Below, in pieces: positions 50,403 to 59,410 of a DNA stretch of 64,000 nucleotides. The position numbers and the translations under genes were made by a program. The stretch is from Ulva prolifera (taxonomy: Eukaryota > Chlorophyta > Ulvophyceae > Ulvales > Ulvaceae): NCBI GenBank assembly GCA_023078555.1, contig CM041200.1, positions 9,606,356 through 9,670,355 of the forward strand, in the 5' to 3' direction. The notes beneath the pieces are model-generated. The model ran no database searches. It was not told where the DNA came from and saw only the letters and a list, made by a program, of their open reading frames with translations. Each line of letters begins with the position of its first letter. Within the stretch, counting starts at the first letter, position 1.

Positions 50403-53400
50403 AGCGCCACATGTACTGGCACCTCATTTATCTCCACCACATGCAACTTGTTTTGATTCGTCCTTCATGTCAGGCTCGGCATCGTTATTTGACCTGCACA
50501 AACTCAATGAGAACATTGTGGTTACATTGCCTTGCACTGCCGAAGCGCAAGTGGCCATTCGGCACATACACACCATTGATATGCATCAGCACAAAATCAC
50601 GGTGGTAGTGCCCGCTCGTATCTTTGAGTCTTCCACCTTTATACCGTTCCTAAGACAACACACGCAGACACGGGTGGATGAGGCACGCAACTTATTGCAA
50701 TTCATATCCGGCGCTCCCGTCCCCGGGCACCAGAAATACCATGTGTGCACAATGGTGAGCAACCAGCGATTATCAATATTACCATCGAAGAAGGCGGCGG
50801 TATCTGTCCAACCAGCAGCCTTTGTAGATTTGGTGTGCACAATGCCGGCTCGCATTCATGGCCACTTTGCCCAAGCACTGGTCGACACGGCAGCAAATCA
50901 TAGCATGGTAACGCGCGGATTCTTGGATCGCCATAGCATTGCATACACTGCTTCGCAGAGTGTCACGGTCGGAATCTCCGGATCTGAGGCATCATGCTTG
51001 GGCAAGGTTGTTCTAAATACGCGAGTTGGGCGCCGTGTTATTAGTGTGAAATTTACTGTGGTGGACTCGCTACCCGCGGCCACCGGATCATATCAGCCGA
51101 ACGAGGCCTTGTTCGCTTTGGATGTCATATCTGCAGTCGACATGTCCATCACATTCAAACACCCGCGCATTGTCGTATATGTACCCCCGCTGCGGAGCGG
51201 GCGTCGTAAGAAAGACAAACCCTACTTCCATATTATCCATGCTGGTCATTCGAAATTCACAAGTGAGTCTAGCACACAAGATGATTTTATGTGTTCGCAG
51301 CGTGAGCTGAAAGCATTAACTAGCAAGGCCAAACATGGCCAGCAACCCTTATATGTGGCTCATATTAGGCCCACAGTCGCGACATCCCCGATCTGTTGTG
51401 CTGGCACAAAGAAGAAAGGCTATTTGTCAGAGCAGGTTGCTCCCGCTCATGTCCCGCAAGACACATCGAACATTCCTGCCTGCATTAAGTCGGTTGTTGA
51501 CAAACATAAAGGCGAGGGCGGCACTTTAGGCCCTCCCCCGCCGAACACGTCTGCGTCCGGTTTTGAAATGGATATTGATTTGTTGCCGGGCACCCGCCCG
51601 AGGGCCGCACGCCAGTATAGACTCACACCCCGCGAGACTCTGGAGTTAGAAAAGCAGCTCAATCACTTGCTTACCATGGGCTGGGTGCAGCCCTCTGTAT
51701 CTCCATGGGCGAGTTGTGTTCTATTTGCACCCAAGCCTGGGGGCAAGCTTCGCCTTTGCATTGATTACAGGTATCTGAATGAACACACTGTTAAAAATAC
51801 CTACCCGTTACCACGCATTGACACGTTGTTAGACCAATTACAAGGACATAAATTTTTCTCAGCACTTGATTTGCATTCGGGTTACCATCAAATCCGGTTG
51901 TCGTCAAAGGCGGGACCTAAGACTGCTTTTCGAACACCCGACGGTTTGTATGAATGGAAAGTCATGCCTTTTGGTCTGTCAAATGCCCCTTCAGTGTTTC
52001 AGCAAGCAATGCACGTTGTTCTAAAGGGGCTCATAGGAAAAATCTGTTTGGCCTACCTTGATGACATTGTCGTATTAGCACGTTCTGAGGAAGAACACGC
52101 CAAACACCTTGACCTTGTGTTAACCAGATTGGCTGAACACAAGTTTTACTGCAATATAGACAAGTGTCAATTTGCCTTGCAAGAAATTATATACTTAGGG
52201 CATGTTGTCACTGCCGACACGGTCCAACCTGATCCATACAAAGTTCAAGTGCTGCAAGATTGGCCGGTAGCAGACTTGCAAAAGTCCACCAACAATATTC
52301 GGTCGTTCCTGGGCTTAGCCGGATACTTTAGGAGATTTGTTCCAAAATTTCCAACCCTAGCTGCACCCTTGCTCCAGCGCATTAGCTCCAAGGAAAGCAT
52401 CCCCTGGACGAAGCAATGTGATGCAGCATTTGTGAACATAAAAAATGCACTGGTCAATGCTACAGTTATGCGGCACCCGGACCTTAACAAACCATTTCAC
52501 ATTTACACGGACGCATCGGACTATGCTTACGGAGCTGTACTTACCCAGCAACATGAGGACACACTTTGTCCTGTTGCTTGGATAGGCCGCAAGATGAATA
52601 GAGCCGAGGAAAATTATTATACTCTTGAAAAAGAGCTGGGGGCAATTGTATTTGCATACAGGCAGTGGCGATGTTATTTGGAAAATAACCATACGGTTTT
52701 TATTCATTCAGACCACAACCCCCTTCGGTTTTTACAGACTCAGAAAAAGCTGTCGGGCAAACATGCCCGCTGGCTCGAGTCATTATCACGCATTGACTGG
52801 AAAATAACTTATATTCCGGGTGACAAGAATGTTGTGGCTGATGCTGTTAGTCGTGCCACACACTTGCCTACAACGGAAGTTGTGCTGCATGATGGTCATA
52901 CTTTGGCCGCTGAACGGCCGCATGAACCTTACAGAGCGTTGGCACTGACCAGCCTTCTAGTACGCAGGTCGCCTGGCCAGGCGCCGGCCTTGTCGGAGGG
53001 TTTTCCACCGCTGGCATTATCACAGCCACCCTCACGTGGCACGGTCATTATGGACTCCCCCCGGGGTTCCCCATCGGCATGGCATACTGCCGACAGACCG
53101 GCCGCCACGACTTTATTTTCCCCCAGGACACAGGATCGTCAGGACCTGCGCCGGGCGCTGGGGCTGCTCAACCCAAGCAACCCCGCTTACCCGGTAATCC
53201 GGGACATGTTACGGCAGGCAACTGCCACCCCCACGGCCACCATCAGGGGTCCCCCTCAGCCGCTGCCCCCTCTCCAGGCGGCAGCGTCCTCTCAGCCGGT
53301 CAAGCCGTCCTCCAGTCGCCGGGCAGCACCGTCTCGTCAGCAGCCCAACACCTCAGCTTCCCTCAGCCCGCGGCCGAAGGTCGTGAACTTGGCGAGCAGC

Positions 53401-55245
53401 CCGACCCCAAGCAGCGTGAGCTCCGAGCTGCCCTCAGAGGTGATTGACCTCGAGGGCATTGATCTGGACCCCCAGACGTTCCAGGAGATTGGTGCGGACC
53501 TGAATTCGCAGCACAACCAACACCTTACTCTTGATGTTGCAATAGACTCATTCTGGGAACGCTTGCGTCAGGGATATGCTCATGACCCCGCATTCCGTGC
53601 ACCTCCACACAAGTATAGGTTCGACAAACATCTCCAAGCATATTTATGGGGCCACAAGCTAGTGATTCCGGACCATGATGGACTGCGAAAACAGATTTTG
53701 TTGTGGCATCATGTACACCCGTGGCATGCACACATGGGAGTTCATCGCACACAAGCACTCATTATGGACACATTCTATTGGCCTGACATTAGCACGGACA
53801 TTAAATCATTCATTTCACAATGTCATTCATGTCAGATAATGAAATCTCCGGGCTGTTCTGATAGCACTTTATCCCCGCTACCTGTCCCCACAGCGTGCTG
53901 GCGGGTGGTGAGCTTGGATATGATCACTCACTTACCGCGCACTGCCTCTGGGTATGACTGTATCGTTGTTTTTGTGGACCAGTTCTCCAAGATGGTCCGG
54001 CTTATACCTACGCTGAGCACACTCGATGGTCCGGGTTTTGCTAAGTTGTTTTTCCAACACATCTATCCACACTATGGTCTGCCTTTGGGCATATGCAGCG
54101 ATAGGGGCGTGCAGTGGAATAACAAGTTTTTCAAATCTGTCTGCGAGCACATGGGCATTCAACTCCGTTTGACGTTTTCATATCACCCTAGAGCCAACGG
54201 CCAAGTGGAGCGGCTCAACAGAGTCATTGAGGAGGCGCTCAGACACTTTGTCGGCCCCGCACACGACGATTGGGACTCGTTCCTGCCGCATGTTGAATTC
54301 AGCATTAACAGTTCAAAGAGCGAAAGCACCGGCTGCAGCCCCTTCCAACTCAACCGCATTACACCGCCACTGTCACCTACCGCGTTAGCATTTGGCTTGC
54401 CACAAACACGCCGTGTGCATACATCTATTTTGCACAGAATGTATTATCATTTGGCCAAGCAAGCACTCTCAGAGGCCAAACAAAGCATGTGGTCTTCCAC
54501 AGTTCACAATGAGCACTCGCAGCACTTCCAAGTAGGCAAAGATGTGCTGCTGTCATTGTCCAAGCTTGCGTTGCATCACCCGGCGCTTAGACGTAAATTC
54601 ACTGCCAGGTGGGCTGGCCCTTGTCGCATCTTGGCCTTGATTGGGACAAGGGCTGCGCGGCTGCAACTACCTGCTACATTGCGAGAACTAAGGATTCATG
54701 ATGTATTCCATTTCTCGTGCCTTAAACCTTATGTTGATGCTCATTTTCATGAGTGTAGCACCTGCCCTGCGACGGGCCCAGATACGGACGCTGACAATGT
54801 CTTCGAAGTCGAGGCCGTCTTAGATTATAGGCGCACGCACACGCCGATGGCACAATCACATGACACGGGGCCCCTTAAAGGTCCGCATGATCTTGTCCGG
54901 TGGAAAGGATACTCTTCTCAACACGACCTCTGGTTGCCTGTGGGTGAGTTGGATAATTGTTTAGACAAGGTCGCGGATTACCTATTTCAAAATGCGTCCG
55001 CGAAACAACGCGAGGTGATGATTGCACAATTCCCGCGCGGTGCACGCGCACGGCTGGCACACCTCTTACAGCGTGCGCATAGTACACGTGGCGTGGACAC
55101 TGCACCGGCCACAATGTCGAGGCCACCGCGCTTAGTGCCGAGGACGCGCCGCAAATCAGCGCGCTTGCGTAAATCCAAGCCGACACTTGTTGCAGCAGTT
55201 TCCAGCCAACAATTCTGCTCATGTTGTGCTGCGAGCCTATGCTAG
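50362..55245 (+). CDS. Retrotransposon Pol with C-terminal chromodomain
   Basis: The first ATG is at 50467 (1592 codons to TAG); upstream codons to the gag TGA are also open. Residues counted from that ATG. Aspartic protease: DTAA at 140-143 (the usual motif is D-S/T-G-A). Reverse transcriptase: roughly 385-570, FSALDLHSGYHQI and catalytic YLDD at 530-533. RNase H: TDASD from 681. Integrase: zinc site with His1089 or nearby His1093 region and C1119/C1122; catalytic triad D1151, D1212, E1248 with exactly 35 residues between the last two. Chromodomain: about 1446-1511 with W1479 (VRWKGY), which in chromoviruses steers integration to modified histones. All catalytic residues for RT and integrase are present and no frameshift is seen, so this copy may encode active enzymes if expressed. 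Confidence 0.95.
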   Translation, partial: DEGKPPIACPQWAAAPHVLAPHLSPPHATCFDSSFMSGSASLFDLHKLNENIVVTLPCTAEAQVAIRHIHTIDMHQHKITVVVPARIFESSTFIPFLRQHTQTRVDEARNLLQFISGAPVPGHQKYHVCTMVSNQRLSILPSKKAAVSVQPAAFVDLVCTMPARIHGHFAQALVDTAANHSMVTRGFLDRHSIAYTASQSVTVGISGSEASCLGKVVLNTRVGRRVISVKFTVVDSLPAATGSYQPNEALFALDVISAVDMSITFKHPRIVVYVPPLRSGRRKKDKPYFHIIHAGHSKFTSESSTQDDFMCSQRELKALTSKAKHGQQPLYVAHIRPTVATSPICCAGTKKKGYLSEQVAPAHVPQDTSNIPACIKSVVDKHKGEGGTLGPPPPNTSASGFEMDIDLLPGTRPRAARQYRLTPRETLELEKQLNHLLTMGWVQPSVSPWASCVLFAPKPGGKLRLCIDYRYLNEHTVKNTYPLPRIDTLLDQLQGHKFFSALDLHSGYHQIRLSSKAGPKTAFRTPDGLYEWKVMPFGLSNAPSVFQQAMHVVLKGLIGKICLAYLDDIVVLARSEEEHAKHLDLVLTRLAEHKFYCNIDKCQFALQEIIYLGHVVTADTVQPDPYKVQVLQDWPVADLQKSTNNIRSFLGLAGYFRRFVPKFPTLAAPLLQRISSKESIPWTKQCDAAFVNIKNALVNATVMRHPDLNKPFHIYTDASDYAYGAVLTQQHEDTLCPVAWIGRKMNRAEENYYTLEKELGAIVFAYRQWRCYLENNHTVFIHSDHNPLRFLQTQKKLSGKHARWLESLSRIDWKITYIPGDKNVVADAVSRATHLPTTEVVLHDGHTLAAERPHEPYRALALTSLLVRRSPGQAPALSEGFPPLALSQPPSRGTVIMDSPRGSPSAWHTADRPAATTLFSPRTQDRQDLRRALGLLNPSNPAYPVIRDMLRQATATPTATIRGPPQPLPPLQAAASSQPVKPSSSRRAAPSRQQPNTSASLSPRPKVVNLASSPTPSSVSSELPSEVIDLEGIDLDPQTFQEIGADLNSQHNQHLTLDVAIDSFWERLRQGYAHDPAFRAPPHKYRFDKHLQAYLWGHKLVIPDHDGLRKQILLWHHVHPWHAHMGVHRTQALIMDTFYWPDISTDIKSFISQCHSCQIMKSPGCSDSTLSPLPVPTACWRVVSLDMITHLPRTASGYDCIVVFVDQFSKMVRLIPTLSTLDGPGFAKLFFQHIYPHYGLPLGICSDRGVQWNNKFFKSVCEHMGIQLRLTFSYHPRANGQVERLNRVIEEALRHFVGPAHDDWDSFLPHVEFSINSSKSESTGCSPFQLNRITPPLSPTALAFGLPQTRRVHTSILHRMYYHLAKQALSEAKQSMWSSTVHNEHSQHFQVGKDVLLSLSKLALHHPALRRKFTARWAGPCRILALIGTRAARLQLPATLRELRIHDVFHFSCLKPYVDAHFHECSTCPATGPDTDADNVFEVEAVLDYRRTHTPMAQSHDTGPLKGPHDLVRWKGYSSQHDLWLPVGELDNCLDKVADYLFQNASAKQREVMIAQFPRGARARLAHLLQRAHSTRGVDTAPATMSRPPRLVPRTRRKSARLRKSKPTLVAAVSSQQFCSCCAASLC

Positions 55246-55572
55246 GCCATTGCTGTGCCCTGCTATTTGTTGAAGGGGACGCCTGGATCCATATAGCACT
55301 TACCTGGGCGTTACCGGTCATGAGGAGTTGGGTCCGACGCAGGATATTCTTGACCGTATCCTGCCCGCTCCGCCGATACTTCTCGGTCTTAGGTCCATGT
55401 GCACGATCACATCGGAACCACTTATGCCATCCCTGCAGCACTCGTCATGCTGGGCACGGTCATTCACCGGGTTGGAACCTCGGCATGGTAGCACCTAGTC
55501 GCCATAGAGCGTGTTACACTACCTGAATGCACCAGTTACATCCTTGATAGGCACTTATGGGATTATATTCTT

Positions 55573-55983
55573 GTGAATGCGAGCCGGTGTTGCCGCGCAT
55601 TACGTCATGCCGTTCACACTGTTGCGCACGTGCAACCTTTGTGGGATTTGCCACCTTCTCTGACTTACGGCTGCTATGCAGTGGCATCCTTACCTTCCGC
55701 GTCGGAGGGCTCTGCCTTGACCAGCTCCAAGATTAAGCGGTTGCTGGTTAACGTTCAGAAGTTTATGAATGATGTGTCCAAGACCCCCACCTCCGGCGTT
55801 AGCGGGGATGAATTTAGGGCCAAGCTTGTCGCTATTGTGCGGGCTGAGCGGTCTGCTGTCGCGGCCGCCCGCGCCCGTGAGCGTAGCTTGCATGAATTTA
55901 TTGAGCTGGTCACCCACTCACACGGCCGTGTGTTGGGCCATTATCTGGATGATCTGGTGATGTCCTTCTCGGACCTTATGTAA
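55573..55983 (+). CDS. Short open frame downstream of pol, doubtful
   Basis: A 136-codon frame beginning at GTG with no early ATG, between pol and the polypurine tract. The product is helical and charged (TSSKIKRLLVNVQKFMNDV, then VAAARARERSLHEFIEL) with no membrane segment. It occupies the position where some LTR elements carry an extra gene. I recognise no family; it could be a degenerate extra ORF or chance. Confidence 0.3.
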   Translation: MNASRCCRALRHAVHTVAHVQPLWDLPPSLTYGCYAVASLPSASEGSALTSSKIKRLLVNVQKFMNDVSKTPTSGVSGDEFRAKLVAIVRAERSAVAAARARERSLHEFIELVTHSHGRVLGHYLDDLVMSFSDLM

Positions 55984-56185
55984 CCCGTTTGCTGGGCAGA
56001 CGCGGCACCGGCTCTTGTTACAAAGCCCCGGTCTCGCCCCCACCTCGTGGGCCCTTACTGTGCTTACGCCTTGCGTTGTGTGCTTCGCGCCAGTGGCACT
56101 GCCGTGTTCATAGCATCGCTCCGCTTGTGATGTGGTATTCTGCCACCATTTGCGTGCTTCGCTTCCGGAGCTTCGCTCCTCTGTT

Positions 56186-56196
56186 AAGGGGGGAGG
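56186..56196 (+). promoter_or_regulatory. Polypurine tract
   Basis: AAGGGGGGAGG directly precedes TGTTGTGAGA, the expected TG start of a 3' LTR. Such tracts prime plus-strand DNA synthesis. Confidence 0.75.
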
Positions 56197-57008
56197 TGTT
56201 GTGAGATATCCCTCACACTAGCGCATGCTGGCACAATTAACACCTTTTCTTATATGCACAGCGGCTTGTCCAGCCATGTGGACGGTCGCACACGCATAGC
56301 TTTTGAATTACCGATCGAGTTGTACATTGTATGATCACACGTACGCTCAGTAGGCTTACGTGCCTGCACTCGCCACGTGTGACTGCACGCGTCCACCATG
56401 GTGCACTGCAGCCTTACGTGCACATTGCATCAGCACTGTGTACAGCCTTCTCCCGGCACAATGTGTCCCGTCATAGGCTTATTATGGCTTTATGCGGCTA
56501 GCTGAATCGTTACTGCACATAGTACGTCTTACTGTGTGCATTACCGCCGTTACACAGGGTCCGCCCGGCGGGCTCCAGGGTTGGCATGCACGATAATATC
56601 TGTACAGCCACCCAGAGCTGCCCACGAATTACGTGCGCTGCCTTGCTTACACTCATCTCAGGCTCTGTGAGCCACAATTTAAGATCTCCCGCGCTTATGC
56701 GGGATCTGGGATCAGTGTGGCAGTTATGCGGCACGATTCGGCGAGGCCAGCTTTGACAGGGGGATTGACCTGGGCGCATACACCCCGGTATTTATACCGA
56801 GCGCTTGCTGGGACCAGACACGCTTTACAGTAGTCTGGTTGGGGCGCCTTCCATTCCTGCACTGGCACGTCGCATCCCTGCGTGTGAGTGTACCCCTGCT
56901 CTGTTTGTGCCTATACAGCCCTCGTGCTGCGGCAATCTTGGCCCATCACCGTTTCTACTTACTGCCATCGAGGTCTGTTACCCAAGACCAGACCAATAGG
57001 TCTCAACA
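56197..57008 (+). repeat. Putative 3' LTR (end uncertain)
   Basis: Begins TGTTGTGAGA after the polypurine tract. A TATTTATA box at 56789-56796 would fit a U3 promoter about 590 bp in. The proposed end at TCTCAACA is weakly complementary to the start. There is no second LTR in the window to confirm the limits. Confidence 0.4.
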
Positions 57009-57337
57009 TCGCGTCGAGCACTTGTACAACAACTATGCATACAACAGCATGTTGATATGCTACCTTCTCGCTCCCTCATTGCAGTGCTATTCAACCATGA
57101 TTAGGATTCTCCTGCAATCCCTGGTCTCACCATGCTTGTTTTCTACTTGTTGTAGAGACACATTGTGGTGCTAGCGGATTGCATGCTGCGAGATACACAA
57201 AATCAAGCGCAGAAGTTCGCGAAAGTGGAACACCGCCTCAAAAGCACATTAGTGTGTCTATTGCAATATGTTTCTGTGTTACCTCGTTGTCCGGGATGCA
57301 TTATGATATATTTTCATTGCGACGTGCCATCGCCATG
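57009..57337. other. No gene recognised
   Basis: Short spacer between the putative LTR end and the R5 repeat. The true LTR end may lie inside it. Confidence 0.4.
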
Positions 57338-57614
57338 TTGTGAAAGTGCCTCGTAGCGTACAAGGCAAGTGCACATGCGAATGCGCGCACGGGGTGACAC
57401 GTGGCAGTCACCAGCTCGCGAATGAGAAGACACATTCCAGCTCTCTGTATAGGTCGAACAAGGTCATGGCTCAAAAATCTGACTCAGATACTGACCATGC
57501 AGGTGTGATCCCAGATCTCAGGCGTCATGTGCTAAGTATTCCGCACACATACTTAACATTTCGCCCAACTACACTTACAATATGACGCTTCCACTCGCGC
57601 TTGCATTCGAACAC
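57338..57614 (+). repeat. Repeat R5, copy 1
   Basis: About 277 bp. An inverted copy lies at 58136-58410 with similarity along its whole length, and part of it recurs in direct orientation at 57680-57743 joined to 59316-59410. It shows what the hAT insertion site looks like without the insert. Confidence 0.85.
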
Positions 57615-58135
57615 GCGCGCTGTATAGAATGCTCAATATCATGCCCTAGTTCCCGACGTCTGAGCTCTGAGCTACTAGTACTCAGATAAAGACCATGTAG
57701 GTGTGATCCCAGATCTCATGGGTCATATCATATTACTCATATGTAGGGCTTGCCTATACCGGTATAAGGGTTTATACCGGTATATGGGTATAGGGTACAT
57801 ATACCGGTATAACTTCAAAATCATCTGAATAAGGGGTATAATCTCGATATGTCGGCATACCCTTGAGAGGGGTATATTCAGGCTGTGATATACCCTTGCA
57901 GAACATTATTCCAACAGCAACGGGGGTATAGTGGGACTACGTATACGTAGCCCACCAGTGCATTAAACATGTGTGGATCTGTGCTTGAGGCGACTTCATG
58001 CGTTACTGTGACATCAGACACGATAAAAGTCCGTTCTAGTCGTCAGGCATGCACGGAGGAGACTGAAAACGATCCGCGGTCCGCAATGCAGTTCAACAAT
58101 GTGGCTTTGTCGTCTTCATAAGTTGTGCGTAACTG

Positions 58136-58410
58136 TTCGAATGCAAGCGCGAGTGGAAGCGTCATACCGTAAGTTTAGTTGGGCGAAATGTTTCGTATGT
58201 GTGCGGAGTACTTAGCACATGACGCCTGAGATCTGGGATCACACCCGCATGGTCAGTATCTGAGTCAGATACTTGAGCCATGACCTTGTTCGACCTATAC
58301 AGAGAGATGGAATGTGTCTTCTCATTTGCGGGCTGGTGACTGCCACGTGTCACCCCGTGCGTGCATCCGCATGTGCACATGCCTTGTGCGCTACGAGGCA
58401 CTTTCACAAC
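58136..58410 (-). repeat. Repeat R5, copy 2 (inverted, inside the hAT element)
   Basis: Reverse-complement match to 57338-57614, giving arms of about 275 bp separated by about 520 bp. It lies within the hAT limits, so either R5 belongs to this hAT family or it inserted there first. Confidence 0.85.
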
Positions 58411-58444
58411 AATGCACTGTGAAAGGGCTGTTTACAGGCTGTGA

Positions 58445-58735
58445 ATGGGTTGTGGACGGGCCGGAATAGGTCCTGCTGATACTGTGTGGAGCAAAAAAGG
58501 TGCTGGTCTCTGGCCAGAGTTGACCAAGGTGGCATTGCAGCTGCTTGCTATGCACCCCACATCTGCATCTACAGAGCGCAATTGGTCACTGTGGGGTAGA
58601 GTGTACACTGCTTCTAGAAATTCGCTGTCCCTTGAGCGAGCTAGAAAAATAATAACGTATTGCTTCAATTCACGTGCTCAGCAAGCTAGCATGGAAGATT
58701 TCGACTTGTTGCTGAGCACTGTAGAGCAACAATAG
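58445..58735 (+). pseudogene. hAT transposase C-terminal dimerisation domain fragment
   Basis: Translation contains LLAMHPTSASTERNWSLWG, then YTASRNSLSLERARKIITY, matching the hATC dimerisation region (pattern P-x-S-A-S-x-E-R ... R-x-x-L). The DNA-binding N-terminus and the catalytic core are missing, so it is a fragment. The frame of 96 codons ends at TAG. Confidence 0.8.
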
Positions 58736-59166
58736 ATGATCCGGCTGAACGGGCTGTAAATGGGTTGCAAACGGGGTGTGCTTGGGCTATGAACGAGCTG
58801 AGAGGTGCTGAAAACATGGTCTGCTGGAATACCATCTTGGCCATCACCCACATCATCTGTTAATTATGTGACTTATATCATCGGAAAGTACTGTTTACGT
58901 CGATTCCAACAACATGAAAAGCTTGCTCTGTAACTTTCTGAGCGAATTGCTGTCAATCTTGGAAAGTGAGTAAGGCATTGAGTGTTTTTCCACCCTAACC
59001 TGAAACACTCAACAATGCCTACACAGCGCCTATAAACCTGAAATGAATACTTTCAGTATCAGCAAATATCACAAGAACAAGGGCTTTCTGAATATCTAAT
59101 TGTTTCTGTGATCAGATGTTTCATCGCGTCTCTATAATCGAAAACGTTCATTATACCTTTATCTTA

Positions 59167-59190
59167 TTTCTCCCGTTCACTCTTTTGTAA
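59167..59190 (-). repeat. MITE-family terminal fragment inside the hAT element
   Basis: CTCCCGTTCACTCTTTTGTAA, identical to the right end of 2145-2537. No partner end is visible. Confidence 0.7.
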
Positions 59191-59410
59191 TATTACCTTT
59201 ATCTTATACCTGTATACCCAGGGTATAAGAATATATATATATATACCCAGGGTATAATAATATATACCCTTATACCGGTATATGGAACCCAATATACCCC
59301 TTGGGGCCAGCCCTACTCATATGTACTAAGTTTTTCGCAGCATAGTTCACATTTCGCCCGATTGAACTCATGTGATGGCGCTTCCACTCCTGCATACATC
59401 CGAACATGCT

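Larger units (their letters stand above)
48947..57008 (+). mobile_element. Ty3/gypsy chromovirus retrotransposon, 5' end incomplete
   Basis: Order is gag, TGA, protease, reverse transcriptase, RNase H, integrase, chromodomain, then a non-coding or short-ORF region, a polypurine tract (56186-56196) and an LTR-like 3' segment. The integrase after RT and the C-terminal chromodomain (RWKGYSSQHDLW) place it in the chromovirus branch of Ty3/gypsy. The gag-pol frame is intact except for one TGA, so the element is young. The 5' boundary is the in-frame TAG at 48944-48946; no ATG-led gag start and no 5' LTR were found, so the copy is 5' truncated or rearranged. The 3' boundary (about 57008, at TCTCAACA) is a guess from weak complementarity to the TGTTGTGAGA start. 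Confidence 0.85.
57744..59315. mobile_element. hAT transposon, non-autonomous remnant with exact 8-bp TSD
   Basis: The ends are short inverted repeats: TAGGGCTTGCC on the left, and GGCCAGCCCTA on the right, the complement of TAGGGCTGGCC. They are flanked on both sides by CTCATATG (57736-57743 and 59316-59323), an 8-bp target duplication typical of hAT elements. Palindromic TATACCGGTATA motifs cluster near both ends (57.75-57.83 kb and about 59.27 kb), like subterminal transposase-binding repeats. Only the last part of a transposase remains (58445-58735), so the 1572-bp element cannot move by itself. It carries an inverted copy of R5 and a MITE end. Confidence 0.85.
57680..59410 (+). repeat. 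Repeat R5, copy 3, split by the hAT element
   Basis: 57680-57743 matches about 57480-57545, and 59316-59410 continues the match (CACATTTCGCCC, GGCGCTTCCACTC). Removing 57744-59315 and one CTCATATG restores continuity with copy 1. Confidence 0.75.

Noticed and set aside
57338-58410. R5 inverted pair as the terminal repeats of one transposon
   Set aside because: The left arm lies outside and the right arm inside the hAT limits defined by the exact 8-bp duplication, so they are two repeat copies, not one element's ends.
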